A DNA stretch of 64,000 bases from contig AORU01000002.1 in NCBI GenBank assembly GCA_000344275.1, positions 1 to 64,000 of the forward strand, in the 5' to 3' direction. Under the pieces are notes generated by a model, which saw only the letters and a list, made by a program, of their open reading frames with translations, made no database searches and was not told the origin of the DNA. Origin of the DNA: Streptococcus oralis subsp. tigurinus AZ_3a. GTDB lineage: Bacteria > Bacillota > Bacilli > Lactobacillales > Streptococcaceae. The position numbers and the translations under genes are program-made. Positions 9,201 to 16,507 of this stretch are shown piece after piece; the first letter of the stretch is position 1; each line of letters opens with the position of its first letter.

Positions 9201-10799
9201 ATTAGTTTTAACATTAGCCCAACGGCTAGCAGGACGATATGTAATACTATCTCCTTTGTTAGGATTAATAGTTGATGCCGGATTTAACCCATTTACGAAT
9301 TTATCGCTTCCTGAAAGTTCTTTAAATTCAGTAAAATCTGCGTTTGGAAGTTTGATAGTAAATTTAGAACCTACCCCATAGCGAATATCTGAATCGGTTT
9401 TTAATACTATCGAATCACTTCTACTTATTTGCTCATTGTTAAGATATTTCAGTCCATTGTTTTCACTTAGAGATACACTCGTTCCTTGCTTTTGATAGTT
9501 AGCTTTCTGTCCTTTTCTCGTATAAGTATGTTCAAGAACTGTACGCCCATCAATTTTAATAGTTGCAGTATATGGTGTATCTTGTGAGATTTCCGGCGCT
9601 AAATATCCATCACCTGATAAGTTACTTGCCCCAAATGATACGTTAGGATAATTTTTAACCTCAGGTTTCCACTCAATGTTATAAGTGTATGTTCCAGTTT
9701 CGTTAGCTACCGGTGGTTGCTCAGCAACACGTTGATCATAAGTCATTCCACGTTGTGTACGTTGCGCCCAATATGGTACAGATTTATTGTTATTATTTCC
9801 TGTTGAACTTTTAAAATCGATAGATTTAACTACTCCTACTGTAACTCCATCAGATGCTTTAATTGCAGTACCTACTGCCAAACCACTACCCAACTCAGCT
9901 AAGTTAGTTAGTTCAATTTTTGTAACACCACCTGCTTTAAGAGTTGATGTTTGAATAACCGTATCAAAACCCCATCCTGTAGGTTTAGTATTATCCGCAT
10001 TCATATCAACATAAGCGTTGGTTACCGCTTTAACTGTCTCACCATCTTTGAGAACATCTTTGCCAGTAATTTTTTTGTCTTGAGTTACTGCATCCGCCAA
10101 TCTTGCTTCAACTTTACCTGCATGGCCAGCACGTTTCATTTCCGTATAAACTACTTCAATAGCAGCAGAAATACGATTAACTTGGGCTACCATTTGGTCT
10201 TTAGAAGCATCAGATGCAATCAAATCATTAGACTTCGCTGCTTCCAGTTTAACTGCCTCAATCGTAACCGCAAGTTCTTTTTTGGCAGCTTCATCTTTCA
10301 CTTCTTTATCTGAGAAGTTTGAAGCTACAGATGCCATAATCTCAGCTTCTGAAGTCAATCGAGTAAGAACTGTCTTCACTTCATCTTGTGGTTTTTCTGT
10401 TTCGACCTTCGCAGTTTTTTCTTTGTCTACTTCTTTTTTATCAGCTTGCTCTTTAGCTTTCTTTTCCTTTACGACTGTTTCTGACTTCTTATCAGTTTTT
10501 TCAGCAGCCTTATCAGCTGTTTCAGGCTGAGAGCTTGAAGCAGGTTTTTCATCATCAATTTTTAATTCTGGAAGTTCTTCAACAACTGGTGTTGTTAGAA
10601 CTGAATCAGGTTTCTGTTTGTCAGAATTTGTAACTTCTGTAGCCTTTGTAGAACTAGTGCTTGTCTCATCAGCTTTAACAGCATTTGCTCCTAAAAGTAG
10701 AGCAGTTCCCAAAAGAACACTAGCCGCACCCAAGCTATACTTACGAATAGAAAAGCGCTGAGCTTTTCTTCCATGATATTTTTCCATTCTAGAATACAT
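6201..10799 (-). CDS. LPXTG-anchored surface adhesin with Mub/MucBP-like repeats
   Basis: A 1532-residue wall-anchored protein. It has a YSIRK-type signal peptide (FSIRKYSLG at 16-24, likely cleavage after residue 43), a charged, probably helical Lys/Glu-rich stretch (~50-235), and a non-repetitive, probably beta-rich region (~270-850). Then come two ~294-residue repeats (~882-1470) and the sorting signal LPNTG (1499-1503), a hydrophobic span and RKKKED. The repeats resemble Mub_B2/MucBP-type mucin-binding modules followed by Pro-rich spacers. Sortase A should link it to peptidoglycan; a host-binding role is inferred. The start follows AAGGAG. It has its own promoter and terminator and lies between rpsF and asnS, a place where I do not recall such a gene in pneumococcus. 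Confidence 0.92.
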   Translation of the reverse strand: MYSRMEKYHGRKAQRFSIRKYSLGAASVLLGTALLLGANAVKADETSTSSTKATEVTNSDKQKPDSVLTTPVVEELPELKIDDEKPASSSQPETADKAAEKTDKKSETVVKEKKAKEQADKKEVDKEKTAKVETEKPQDEVKTVLTRLTSEAEIMASVASNFSDKEVKDEAAKKELAVTIEAVKLEAAKSNDLIASDASKDQMVAQVNRISAAIEVVYTEMKRAGHAGKVEARLADAVTQDKKITGKDVLKDGETVKAVTNAYVDMNADNTKPTGWGFDTVIQTSTLKAGGVTKIELTNLAELGSGLAVGTAIKASDGVTVGVVKSIDFKSSTGNNNNKSVPYWAQRTQRGMTYDQRVAEQPPVANETGTYTYNIEWKPEVKNYPNVSFGASNLSGDGYLAPEISQDTPYTATIKIDGRTVLEHTYTRKGQKANYQKQGTSVSLSENNGLKYLNNEQISRSDSIVLKTDSDIRYGVGSKFTIKLPNADFTEFKELSGSDKFVNGLNPASTINPNKGDSITYRPASRWANVKTNENNVWILNDGRESGFTLTPKLISPTELELTVTEGTIQEGSVVSMPLQSLGIEKVIKDKTLTSEYSKITYKDGFIKEGYVGNDKTTATLTVSGGESVNGEKEDVTTTVPNGWSIVGDGKVQGEPPTGTVVITLKDITTGEVIGRQTTKYTGNSPLSEDGIRDTTNVLGNKYDVSNEPIELTKEVNGEEYVLVNLPGEGVTGTLSVTKTRARDLYTPEELAANKLNESAFVNPVEYNYVKKTKVEEVKRTIKYVYADDVKDLAGQQVFESTTQTVSYTGTVKKNAEGKAEVDSNDKPIYVNWVGNVDTTLPEVTVPQKEGYIASVEKVPAQATTATDDDYEVIVTYTPIQKAKTTFVYQDKDGNVKQVEGNTPISETGRGGDELTKAEEIADRIKEAENKGYELVSNTYPTGGIFDKDVDADQEYTVTLKERVVPVTPDQPKTPGTPVDPNNPAGPKYPAGLEEKDLNKTVTRTITYVYADGTPVLNEDGTPKTVTQEAKFTREAKVNLVTGDVTYGDWTPAQDLAEVKSPVVKGFVADKASVAVVNVTGDSEDIKEVVTYKPIGSWIPNIPGQPTNPIKYPNDPADPTKPGQPTETLPYVPGFTPKDKDGNPLKPVDPNDPTKGYEVPSIPTDPSQDTPINYVKDTQKAKTTFVDEKGNPIPGVDAITEEGDSDTPLTKEADVKAKIKELENKGYELVSNTYPEGGKFDKDKDTDQEFKVTLKERVVPVTPDQPKTPGTPVDPNNPDGPKYPDGLEEKDLNKTVTRTITYVYEDGTPVLNEDGTPKTVTQEAKFTREAKVNLVTGEVTYGVWSEAKDLPEVKSPVVKGYLADKATVPTTKVTADSENTKEVVTYKPIGSWIPNIPGQPTNPIKYPNDPADPTKPGQPTETLPYVPGFTPKDKDGSPLKPVDPKDPTKGYEVPNVPTNPDEDTPINYVPNPKEVEKPAKPGQSSKPETPKYVEGQKELPNTGTESNASLAALGLLGALGGFGLLARKKKED
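6388..8157 (-). repeat. Two in-frame tandem repeats, 882-bp period
   Basis: Within the adhesin gene the segment from about 7274-8157 is repeated at about 6388-7266. Exact matches such as GTGAATCCTGGAACG occur at 6511 and 7393, and GGTACAACACGTTC at 7021 and 7903, an offset of 882 bases (294 codons). One end is offset by 894 bases, so a four-codon indel separates the copies. Stretches of over 100 bases are nearly identical, which implies recent duplication or gene conversion. Confidence 0.9.
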
Positions 10800-10922
10800 G
10801 GTTTCTCCTTTTTTATTTATATGATAAGTATAGAACTAATTCAAAGAGAATTGCCCCCCTCCATTCTCAGCCTGATTTCCATAGTTAAACAAATGCATTT
10901 CTTTGATTAATTCCCACCTTTC

Positions 10923-10952
10923 AGTATAGCATTTTTTATACCACAATGTCCA
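10923..10952 (-). promoter_or_regulatory. Promoter of the adhesin gene
   Basis: -35 TGGACA (10947-10952), 18-base spacer, extended -10 TGCTATACT (-10 at 10923-10928). It gives a leader of about 115 bases before the adhesin start. The rest of 10800-11033 is AT-rich, with nothing else recognised. Confidence 0.6.
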
Positions 10953-11033
10953 TAAATATGGCTTAAAATTATTATCATTTTACAATCCAATGCATCTATA
11001 TACATTTTAGTATTTTTATGTTTAAAAATAAAT

Positions 11034-11054
11034 AAAAGGCCAATTTGACCTTTT
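11034..11054 (-). terminator. Terminator of the asnS operon
   Basis: Arms AAAAGG(T)C / G(G)CCTTTT just after the asnS stop codon, followed by an AT-rich tail on the minus strand. The stem is short. Confidence 0.6.
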
Positions 11055-11070
11055 ACTTTCATCTCATTAT

Positions 11071-12414
11071 TTATGGTTTGATACGGTGTAACATACGTGG
11101 GAATGGAATGGCTTCACGGATGTGTTTTGTACCTGCTGCAAAGGTTACCATACGCTCGATACCGATACCGAATCCTCCGTGTGGTACTGTACCGTATTTA
11201 CGAAGGTCAAGGTAGAATTCGTATTCTGTACGATCCATACCAAGTTCTTCCATCTTCGCGACAAGGGCGTCGTAGTCTTCCTCACGCATAGAACCACCGA
11301 TGATTTCTCCATAACCTTCCGGTGCAAGCAAATCTGCACAAAGCACACGATCTGGGTTACCAGGAACTGGTTTCATGTAGAAGGCCTTGATGGCTGCTGG
11401 GTAGTTCATGACAAAGGTTGGTACACCAAAGTGGTTTGAAATCCATGTTTCGTGTGGTGAACCAAAGTCATCCCCATGCTCCAAATGCTCATAGTCAGCA
11501 TCTTCATCATTCTCATGCTCTTGCAAGAGGTCAATGGCTTGATCGTAAGTGATGCGTTTGAATGGCTCTGCAATGTAGCGTTTCAAAAGATCTGTATCAC
11601 GTTCCAAAGTTTCCAAGGCTTGGGGAGCACGGTCAAGTACACCTTGAAGAAGGGCTTTTACGTAAGCTTCTTGCAAGTCGAGTGACTCATCGTGTGTCAG
11701 GTATGAGTACTCCGCATCCATCATCCAGAACTCAGTCAAGTGACGGCGCGTTTTTGATTTTTCAGCACGGAATACTGGACCAAAGTCAAAGACACGGCCA
11801 AGAGCCATAGCCCCTGCTTCTAGGTAAAGCTGACCTGATTGACTCAAGTAGGCTGGTGTTCCAAAGTAGTCTGTTTCAAAGAGTTCTGTTGAATCTTCTG
11901 CTGCGTTTCCTGAAAGAATTGGGCTATCAAACTTCATGAATCCGTTCTTATCAAAGAACTCATAAGTTGCATAGATGATAGCGTTACGGATTTGCATCAC
12001 AGCCACTTGCTTACGAGATCGTAGCCACAAGTGACGGTTGTCCATTAAGAAGTCTGTTCCGTGTTCTTTTGGAGTGATTGGGTAGTCTTGAGATTCACCA
12101 ATAACTTCGATATCTGTAATATCGAGCTCATAACCAAACTTAGAACGTTCGTCTTCTTTGACAATCCCTGTCACATAAACAGAGGTTTCTTGGCTCAAGT
12201 GTTTAATCGTTTCAAATTTTTCAAGACCTACCTCTTCACCAAATTTTTCAATGAAGTTTGGTTTGAAGGCAACTCCTTGGAAAAAGGCTGTTCCGTCACG
12301 CAATTGCAAAAAAGCAATTTTTCCTTTTCCTGATTTGTTGGCAACCCAGGCTCCAATGGTCACTTCTTGACCAACGTAGTCTTTTACATCGATAATTGTT
12401 ACACGTTTTGTCAT
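11071..12414 (-). CDS. asnS: Asparaginyl-tRNA synthetase
   Basis: A 447-residue class IIb synthetase that charges tRNA(Asn). The N-terminal OB fold (residues ~15-110) binds the anticodon. Class II motif 2 is seen as [16 protein letters not shown] and motif 3 as GFGIGIERM near the C terminus. It ends the tseB-aspC-VOC-asnS unit. B. subtilis has the comparable ypmB-aspB-asnS order, which supports a link between aspartate/asparagine metabolism and charging. Length is normal. Confidence 0.96.
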   Translation of the reverse strand: MTKRVTIIDVKDYVGQEVTIGAWVANKSGKGKIAFLQLRDGTAFFQGVAFKPNFIEKFGEEVGLEKFETIKHLSQETSVYVTGIVKEDERSKFGYELDITDIEVIGESQDYPITPKEHGTDFLMDNRHLWLRSRKQVAVMQIRNAIIYATYEFFDKNGFMKFDSPILSGNAAEDSTELFETDYFGTPAYLSQSGQLYLEAGAMALGRVFDFGPVFRAEKSKTRRHLTEFWMMDAEYSYLTHDESLDLQEAYVKALLQGVLDRAPQALETLERDTDLLKRYIAEPFKRITYDQAIDLLQEHENDEDADYEHLEHGDDFGSPHETWISNHFGVPTFVMNYPAAIKAFYMKPVPGNPDRVLCADLLAPEGYGEIIGGSMREEDYDALVAKMEELGMDRTEYEFYLDLRKYGTVPHGGFGIGIERMVTFAAGTKHIREAIPFPRMLHRIKP

Positions 12415-12427
12415 TGTTTTTCCTTTT

Positions 12428-12799
12428 CTATTCTTCTTTATGGCAAACTGCCTCTATGTTATTTCCATCTGGGTCAATAATAAACGCAGCATAGTATCCC
12501 ACATGGTAATTTTTACGTTCGCCAGGTGCACCATTATCCTTTCCTCCAGCAGCCAAAGCTGCATGATAGAAAGCATCTACTTCTTGACAAGTTTGAGCAC
12601 TAAAGGCAAAATGCATCGGCTCTTGTTGACCAACATTTAGCCAAAAATCACCACCTGGATCCACATCTCGCGGTTCTGTGAAACTAACGACCTGCCCCGT
12701 ATCAAATTGAAGGTGATAATTTAAAGCAGCTAAAGTAGCTTGATAGAAAGCTTTAGAAACTTCTAAATTCTTTACCTTAAGGGTAAAATGATCTATCAT
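12428..12799 (-). CDS. VOC (glyoxalase/bleomycin resistance) family protein
   Basis: A 123-residue single VOC domain ([20 protein letters not shown] at the start, [20 protein letters not shown] at the end). The family binds metals and small substrates; the substrate here is unknown. It is coupled to aspC by a one-base TAATG overlap and leads into asnS 13 bases later. I do not recall it in the B. subtilis version of this operon. Confidence 0.85.
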   Translation of the reverse strand: MIDHFTLKVKNLEVSKAFYQATLAALNYHLQFDTGQVVSFTEPRDVDPGGDFWLNVGQQEPMHFAFSAQTCQEVDAFYHAALAAGGKDNGAPGERKNYHVGYYAAFIIDPDGNNIEAVCHKEE

Positions 12800-13980
12800 T
12801 ATAATTCCTCCATAAATTGATGCAAAAGGCGAATAGCTTCTTTTAATGTATCCAAGTCTGTGGCATAGCTGAGACGAACATTTTCTGGTGCTCCAAATCC
12901 AACTCCTGTAATCAAGGCCAGACCAACTTCTTCGAGAATAGCCGTTGTAAACTCTGTCACATCGGTATAACCCTTCATCTCCATCGCTTTTTTAACATTC
13001 GGGAAGAGATAGAAGGCTCCTTGTGGCTTGACAACTTCAAATCCTGGCACTTGGCACAAGAGGGGATAAATGGTATTCAAACGCTCTTCAAAGGCTTGGC
13101 GCATGGTTTCAACAGAGTCTTGCGGTCCAGTCAGCGCCTCAATCGTTGCATATTGAGATACTGCTGTCAGATTTGAAGTCGTTTGTCCTGTCAATTTGCT
13201 CATAGCAGCGATAATCTCAGGATCTCCCACAGCATAACCTACCCGCCAACCAGTCATGGCATAGGCCTTAGATACACCGTTAATCACGATGGTTTGCTTG
13301 CGAATGGCTTCAGACAGACTAGAGATTGGAACAAATTTGTTCCCATTATAAACCAAACGACCATAAATATCATCTGCTAGGATAAGGACATCATGTTCAA
13401 CAGCCCAATTTCCGATAGCCAAGAGTTCTTCACGAGAGTAAATCATACCGGTCGGATTCGATGGTGAATTAAGAACCAAGACCTTGGTCATATCTGTTCG
13501 GGCTGCTTCTAGCTGCTCTACTGTTACTTTAAAGTGATTGTCTTCCTTGGCCTGAACAAAGACTGGCACACCTTCTGCCATCTTGACCTGGTCTCCATAA
13601 CTTACCCAGTAAGGTGTAGGAATGATGACCTCATCACCTGGATTGACCACAGCCATAAAGAAGGTGTAGAGAGAGAACTTAGCACCAGTGGCAAAGGTAA
13701 CCTCGTTGGCTGCTACAGAATACCCATAGTGGCGTTCAAAATAGGTATTAACCGCCGCTTTTAACTCTGGTAGACCTGAAGCAACTGTATAAAAGGAAGC
13801 TCGTCCATCTCGAATCGCTTCTATCGCTGCATCCTGAATGTTTTCAGGAGTATGAAAATCAGGCTGTCCCAAGGTTAAGAAAAGAACATCCTTTCCTTGA
13901 GCTTTTAATGCTTTGGCTCTTGCATCACTAGCTAGAGTGACGCTTTCTTCCATTTCTAGTACACGTTTGGATAGTTTCAT
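12799..13980 (-). CDS. aspC: Pyridoxal-phosphate aspartate aminotransferase
   Basis: A 393-residue fold-type I class I/II aminotransferase. The PLP lysine is K238 in VSKAYAMTGWRVGY, with NSPSNPTG at 171-178 and ADDIYGRLVY at ~202-211. The subgroup is that of AspB-type enzymes, which interconvert aspartate and oxaloacetate. It sits between the tseB-like gene and the VOC gene and is overlapped by the latter's start codon. Some family members accept other substrates, so aspartate is the likely but unproven one. Confidence 0.92.
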   Translation of the reverse strand: MKLSKRVLEMEESVTLASDARAKALKAQGKDVLFLTLGQPDFHTPENIQDAAIEAIRDGRASFYTVASGLPELKAAVNTYFERHYGYSVAANEVTFATGAKFSLYTFFMAVVNPGDEVIIPTPYWVSYGDQVKMAEGVPVFVQAKEDNHFKVTVEQLEAARTDMTKVLVLNSPSNPTGMIYSREELLAIGNWAVEHDVLILADDIYGRLVYNGNKFVPISSLSEAIRKQTIVINGVSKAYAMTGWRVGYAVGDPEIIAAMSKLTGQTTSNLTAVSQYATIEALTGPQDSVETMRQAFEERLNTIYPLLCQVPGFEVVKPQGAFYLFPNVKKAMEMKGYTDVTEFTTAILEEVGLALITGVGFGAPENVRLSYATDLDTLKEAIRLLHQFMEEL

Positions 13981-13989
13981 ATGCCCTCC

Positions 13990-14466
13990 TTATTGGATTA
14001 CTGCTCCTGTTTCAAAGTCAACCAGATAGTACTGGTTTCCTGACTTGACTTCCCAAATCGGCTTGTCCTGATAGCGACCAAAAGTAATCTTGTCAATGTC
14101 GCTAGCTCCTTTTTCCCTCGAAATCGTCGCCGCCTTGTCTTGAGAAATCCCCTTATCAAGCTGATAAACATAAATCTTGTGGTCATTCTTTTCAATCAGT
14201 ACGGCAATGGCCTCTTGCTTTTTATTATGTCCCAGAACACTGTAATAGCCCTCTAGACCATTGTAGAAATCAACCTGATCTGCCTTTTCCAATTCTGCAT
14301 ACTGCTTGGCTAGTTTTTCTCCCTCAACTCTAGCATCTTGATAGGGTTTCATGCTGAGTGATATCAGATAAAGGAAGGAAGTGGTCATGACTAGTACTAC
14401 CAGAGCAATGCCGATTCCATATTGTATAAGTAGCTTGTTTTTTGCTTTTTTCTGTCTTAGTTTCAC
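13990..14466 (-). CDS. TseB/YpmB-like membrane protein (DUF5590)
   Basis: A 158-residue protein with a basic N-terminal tip, one membrane span (~14-36: YGIGIALVVLVMTTSFLYL) and an extracytoplasmic domain of PepSY-like repeats ending in YYLVDFETGAVIQ. The B. subtilis homologue YpmB (TseB) modulates the PBP2A wall elongation enzyme. The neighbours aspC and asnS match B. subtilis. The start is a GTG at 14464-14466; there is no ribosome site in range, and the -10 box ends just seven bases upstream, so the mRNA may be leaderless. Confidence 0.82.
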   Translation of the reverse strand: MKLRQKKAKNKLLIQYGIGIALVVLVMTTSFLYLISLSMKPYQDARVEGEKLAKQYAELEKADQVDFYNGLEGYYSVLGHNKKQEAIAVLIEKNDHKIYVYQLDKGISQDKAATISREKGASDIDKITFGRYQDKPIWEVKSGNQYYLVDFETGAVIQ

Positions 14467-14472
14467 TCGTCT

Positions 14473-14501
14473 ATTTTACCATCTCTCCTTCTTTATTACA
14501 A
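14473..14501 (-). promoter_or_regulatory. Promoter of the tseB-aspC-VOC-asnS operon
   Basis: -35 TTGTAA (14496-14501), 17-base spacer, extended -10 TGGTAAAAT (-10 at 14473-14478) on the minus strand. The expected transcription start falls on the G of the GTG start codon at 14466. A good AGGAG lies upstream of the -10 and so would not be transcribed. Confidence 0.65.
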
Positions 14502-14549
14502 GTGAAGATAGAAACATTCTAAGATTCTTTTCCTATAAAATATAAGTTC

Positions 14550-14578
14550 TTGTTTTTCTCTCTCATTATTGATAAAAT
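14550..14578 (+). promoter_or_regulatory. Promoter of the marR gene
   Basis: -35 TTGTTT (14550-14555), 17-base spacer, -10 TAAAAT (14573-14578). Six bases (AACCTT) separate the -10 from the ATG at 14585, so the mRNA would begin at the start codon. It is back to back with the tseB promoter. Confidence 0.65.
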
Positions 14579-14584
14579 AACCTT

Positions 14585-15031
14585 ATGAAACAATATTTGA
14601 AAGAGAAAATTTCCGATAATCAATTAGACTTAAAAACGGCTATCGTCCTCAATAAAGCCATACGGACTTTTAAACCATATGAAGCCAAAGCCGCTAAAGA
14701 ACACGGACTAACCCCTACTCAATTTTCCGTTCTGGAAACCCTCTATAGCAAGGGGGAACTACGCATTCAGGATTTGATTGAAAAAATGCTAGCCACTTCT
14801 GGAAATATGACTGTTGTCATTCGAAATATGGTTCGAGATGGGTGGATTTCTAGAACTTGTGACCCCAAGGATCGTCGCTCTTTTTTCCTGAAATTAACAC
14901 CTGCAGGACGCAGAAAAATCGAAGAGGTTCTTCCTGACCATATCGATTCGATCGTAGAAGCACTCAGCATCTTGGAAGATGGCGAAAAGGAAGAGTTAAT
15001 CCGCATTTTAAAAAAATTTAAAAATTTGTGA
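14585..15031 (+). CDS. MarR family transcriptional regulator
   Basis: A 148-residue winged-helix regulator. The DNA-binding part is at ~45-115 (TPTQFSVLETLYSKGELRIQD, then TSGNMTVVIRNMVRDGWI and the wing DPKDRRSFFLKLTPAGR), with flanking dimerisation helices. It lies 91 bases upstream of an FMN-dependent reductase gene on the same strand, an arrangement common for MarR sensors of quinones or electrophiles. It probably represses that gene and itself; the ligand is unknown. No ribosome site precedes the ATG. Confidence 0.9.
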   Translation: MKQYLKEKISDNQLDLKTAIVLNKAIRTFKPYEAKAAKEHGLTPTQFSVLETLYSKGELRIQDLIEKMLATSGNMTVVIRNMVRDGWISRTCDPKDRRSFFLKLTPAGRRKIEEVLPDHIDSIVEALSILEDGEKEELIRILKKFKNL

Positions 15032-15083
15032 GCAAAATTATTGCTAATTAGTATCATTTGTTGTAACATGGGTGGTAACAAAA
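15026..15083 (+). promoter_or_regulatory. Candidate promoter and MarR operator of the reductase gene
   Basis: -35 TTGTGA (15026-15031, overlapping the marR stop), 17-base spacer, -10 TAGTAT (15049-15054). A dyad TTTGTT-N14-AACAAA (15057-15082) lies across the expected transcription start, the place for a MarR repressor. A second small dyad, GCAA-N5-TTGC, is at 15032-15044. Binding is inferred. Confidence 0.45.
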
Positions 15084-15122
15084 GAGTTTGCTCTTTGAAT
15101 TTTAAACTAAAGGAGACACAAC

Positions 15123-15671
15123 ATGTCTAAAAAAGTATTATTTATCGTCGGTTCACTACGCCAAGGTTCTTTCAACCACCAAATGGCCCTCGAAGCTGAA
15201 AAAGCACTTGCTGGAAAAGCAGAAGTTAGCTATCTTGATTACTCAGCTGTTCCTCTCTTCAGCCAAGATTTGGAAGTTCCAACTCATCCAGCTGTAGCTG
15301 CTGCTCGTGAAGAAGTTCTTGCTGCGGATGCTATCTGGATCTTCTCTCCAATCTACAACTTCTCTATCCCTGGAACAGTGAAAAACTTGCTTGACTGGCT
15401 CTCTCGCGCCATTGACTTGTCTGATACACGTGGTGCTTCTGCCCTCCAAGACAAGTTTGTTACTGTCTCTTCTGTAGCCAATGCCGGTCACGATCAACTC
15501 TTTGCGATTTACAAAGATCTCTTGCCATTTATCCGTACACAAGTCGTTGGTAACTTTACAGCTGCTCGTGTCAATGACTCTGCTTGGGCAGATGGAAAAT
15601 TGGTGTTAGAGGAAGCAACTGCTTCATCACTTGCAAAACAAGCGGACGACCTTCTTGCAGCCATCAACTAA
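15123..15671 (+). CDS. NAD(P)H-dependent FMN reductase family protein
   Basis: A 182-residue flavodoxin-fold reductase. The FMN phosphate loop GSLRQGSFNH is at residues 11-20 and the family motif PIYNFSIPGTVKNLLDWLSR at ~77-96. Such enzymes reduce quinones, azo compounds, chromate or free flavin at the expense of NAD(P)H; the true substrate is unknown. The ribosome site AAAGGAG is well placed. It is controlled in all likelihood by the MarR protein encoded upstream, and ends at a bidirectional terminator. Confidence 0.9.
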   Translation: MSKKVLFIVGSLRQGSFNHQMALEAEKALAGKAEVSYLDYSAVPLFSQDLEVPTHPAVAAAREEVLAADAIWIFSPIYNFSIPGTVKNLLDWLSRAIDLSDTRGASALQDKFVTVSSVANAGHDQLFAIYKDLLPFIRTQVVGNFTAARVNDSAWADGKLVLEEATASSLAKQADDLLAAIN

Positions 15672-15680
15672 TCCAGCAAA

Positions 15681-15702
15681 AACCAGCTCGAATGAGCTGG
15701 TT
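15681..15702. terminator. Bidirectional terminator between reductase and yaaA
   Basis: Nine-base perfect arms AACCAGCTC / GAGCTGGTT with loop GAAT, with A/T runs on both sides, between two converging genes. Confidence 0.88.
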
Positions 15703-16431
15703 TTATGCTTGTTTCACAAAGACGAATTCTAAGTCACTGGATAAATCAGGTCGGTAGTCAAAGCCGGCAAAACTGAGCTTGCGAGCTTGTTCGACTGTAT
15801 GGACTTGCCCCTCTATCAAGGCGGTCAAAAAGGCGCCACGGGCTTTTTTTGAAATAGTTGAGTGGATTTTCAGCTGACCTGCCTTATCCTCCATAAATTT
15901 GAAGGTCACCATCTTTTCTCTAATTTCCTTAGAAAATACGGTTTCAAACTCTGATGATAGGAGTGAGAATATCAAGTCCTCATCCTGAAGTGCCTCATCA
16001 TAGGCTGACTTCCAATGACTCTTTAAAGTCTTACCAGCAACTTTTAACTTCATCAAGAAATCCAAACGGTGAGGAGCCATGGGCGACAAGGCGGGGACAA
16101 CACCGTATAAAGCCGAGGTAATCAGGACATGATTTTCAAGATAGGTTTGTTCAGCCTCGGTTAACCCATCTCTTTTGATGTGGCGATACATGAGACCATC
16201 GAAGAGTTTCAAAGCTGGATAATGTTTAGCCCTGTGATCTTTTAAAGCTTGAATATGGCCGTACTCTTCTTCTGCTTTCTCGGCAGATACCTTATAAAAA
16301 GTCTCTAATTCACTAGCTGAGTAATACGCCAGTGAGTCAAGGACTGCCTGACTTTCTTCACTCAAGGGGAGCGCTTCGGTACGGGGATGGTCTGTGTTCA
16401 TTTCTTTTGCTGTTGGGATTAAAATTTTCAT
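15703..16431 (-). CDS. yaaA: Peroxide stress protein YaaA (DUF328)
   Basis: A 242-residue protein of the YaaA family (MKILIPTAKEMN at the start, LYGVVPALSPMAPHRLDF near 130-150, KARGAFLTALIEG near 195-210). The E. coli member limits free iron and oxidative DNA damage under peroxide stress, which would suit a catalase-less, peroxide-producing streptococcus. It stands alone, opposite the reductase gene. Confidence 0.9.
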   Translation of the reverse strand: MKILIPTAKEMNTDHPRTEALPLSEESQAVLDSLAYYSASELETFYKVSAEKAEEEYGHIQALKDHRAKHYPALKLFDGLMYRHIKRDGLTEAEQTYLENHVLITSALYGVVPALSPMAPHRLDFLMKLKVAGKTLKSHWKSAYDEALQDEDLIFSLLSSEFETVFSKEIREKMVTFKFMEDKAGQLKIHSTISKKARGAFLTALIEGQVHTVEQARKLSFAGFDYRPDLSSDLEFVFVKQA

Positions 16432-16480
16432 ATTGTTAGTGTAGCATATTTTTCAACCACCACCAAGAATTTCATCTTAA

Positions 16481-16504
16481 AAACCTCGGTTCATACCGAG
16501 GTTT
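16481..16504 (-). terminator. Terminator after the 531-residue membrane protein gene
   Basis: Ten-base perfect arms AAACCTCGGT / ACCGAGGTTT with loop of four, then TT on the minus strand, just past the stop codon at 16508. Confidence 0.85.
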
Positions 16505-16507
16505 CTT

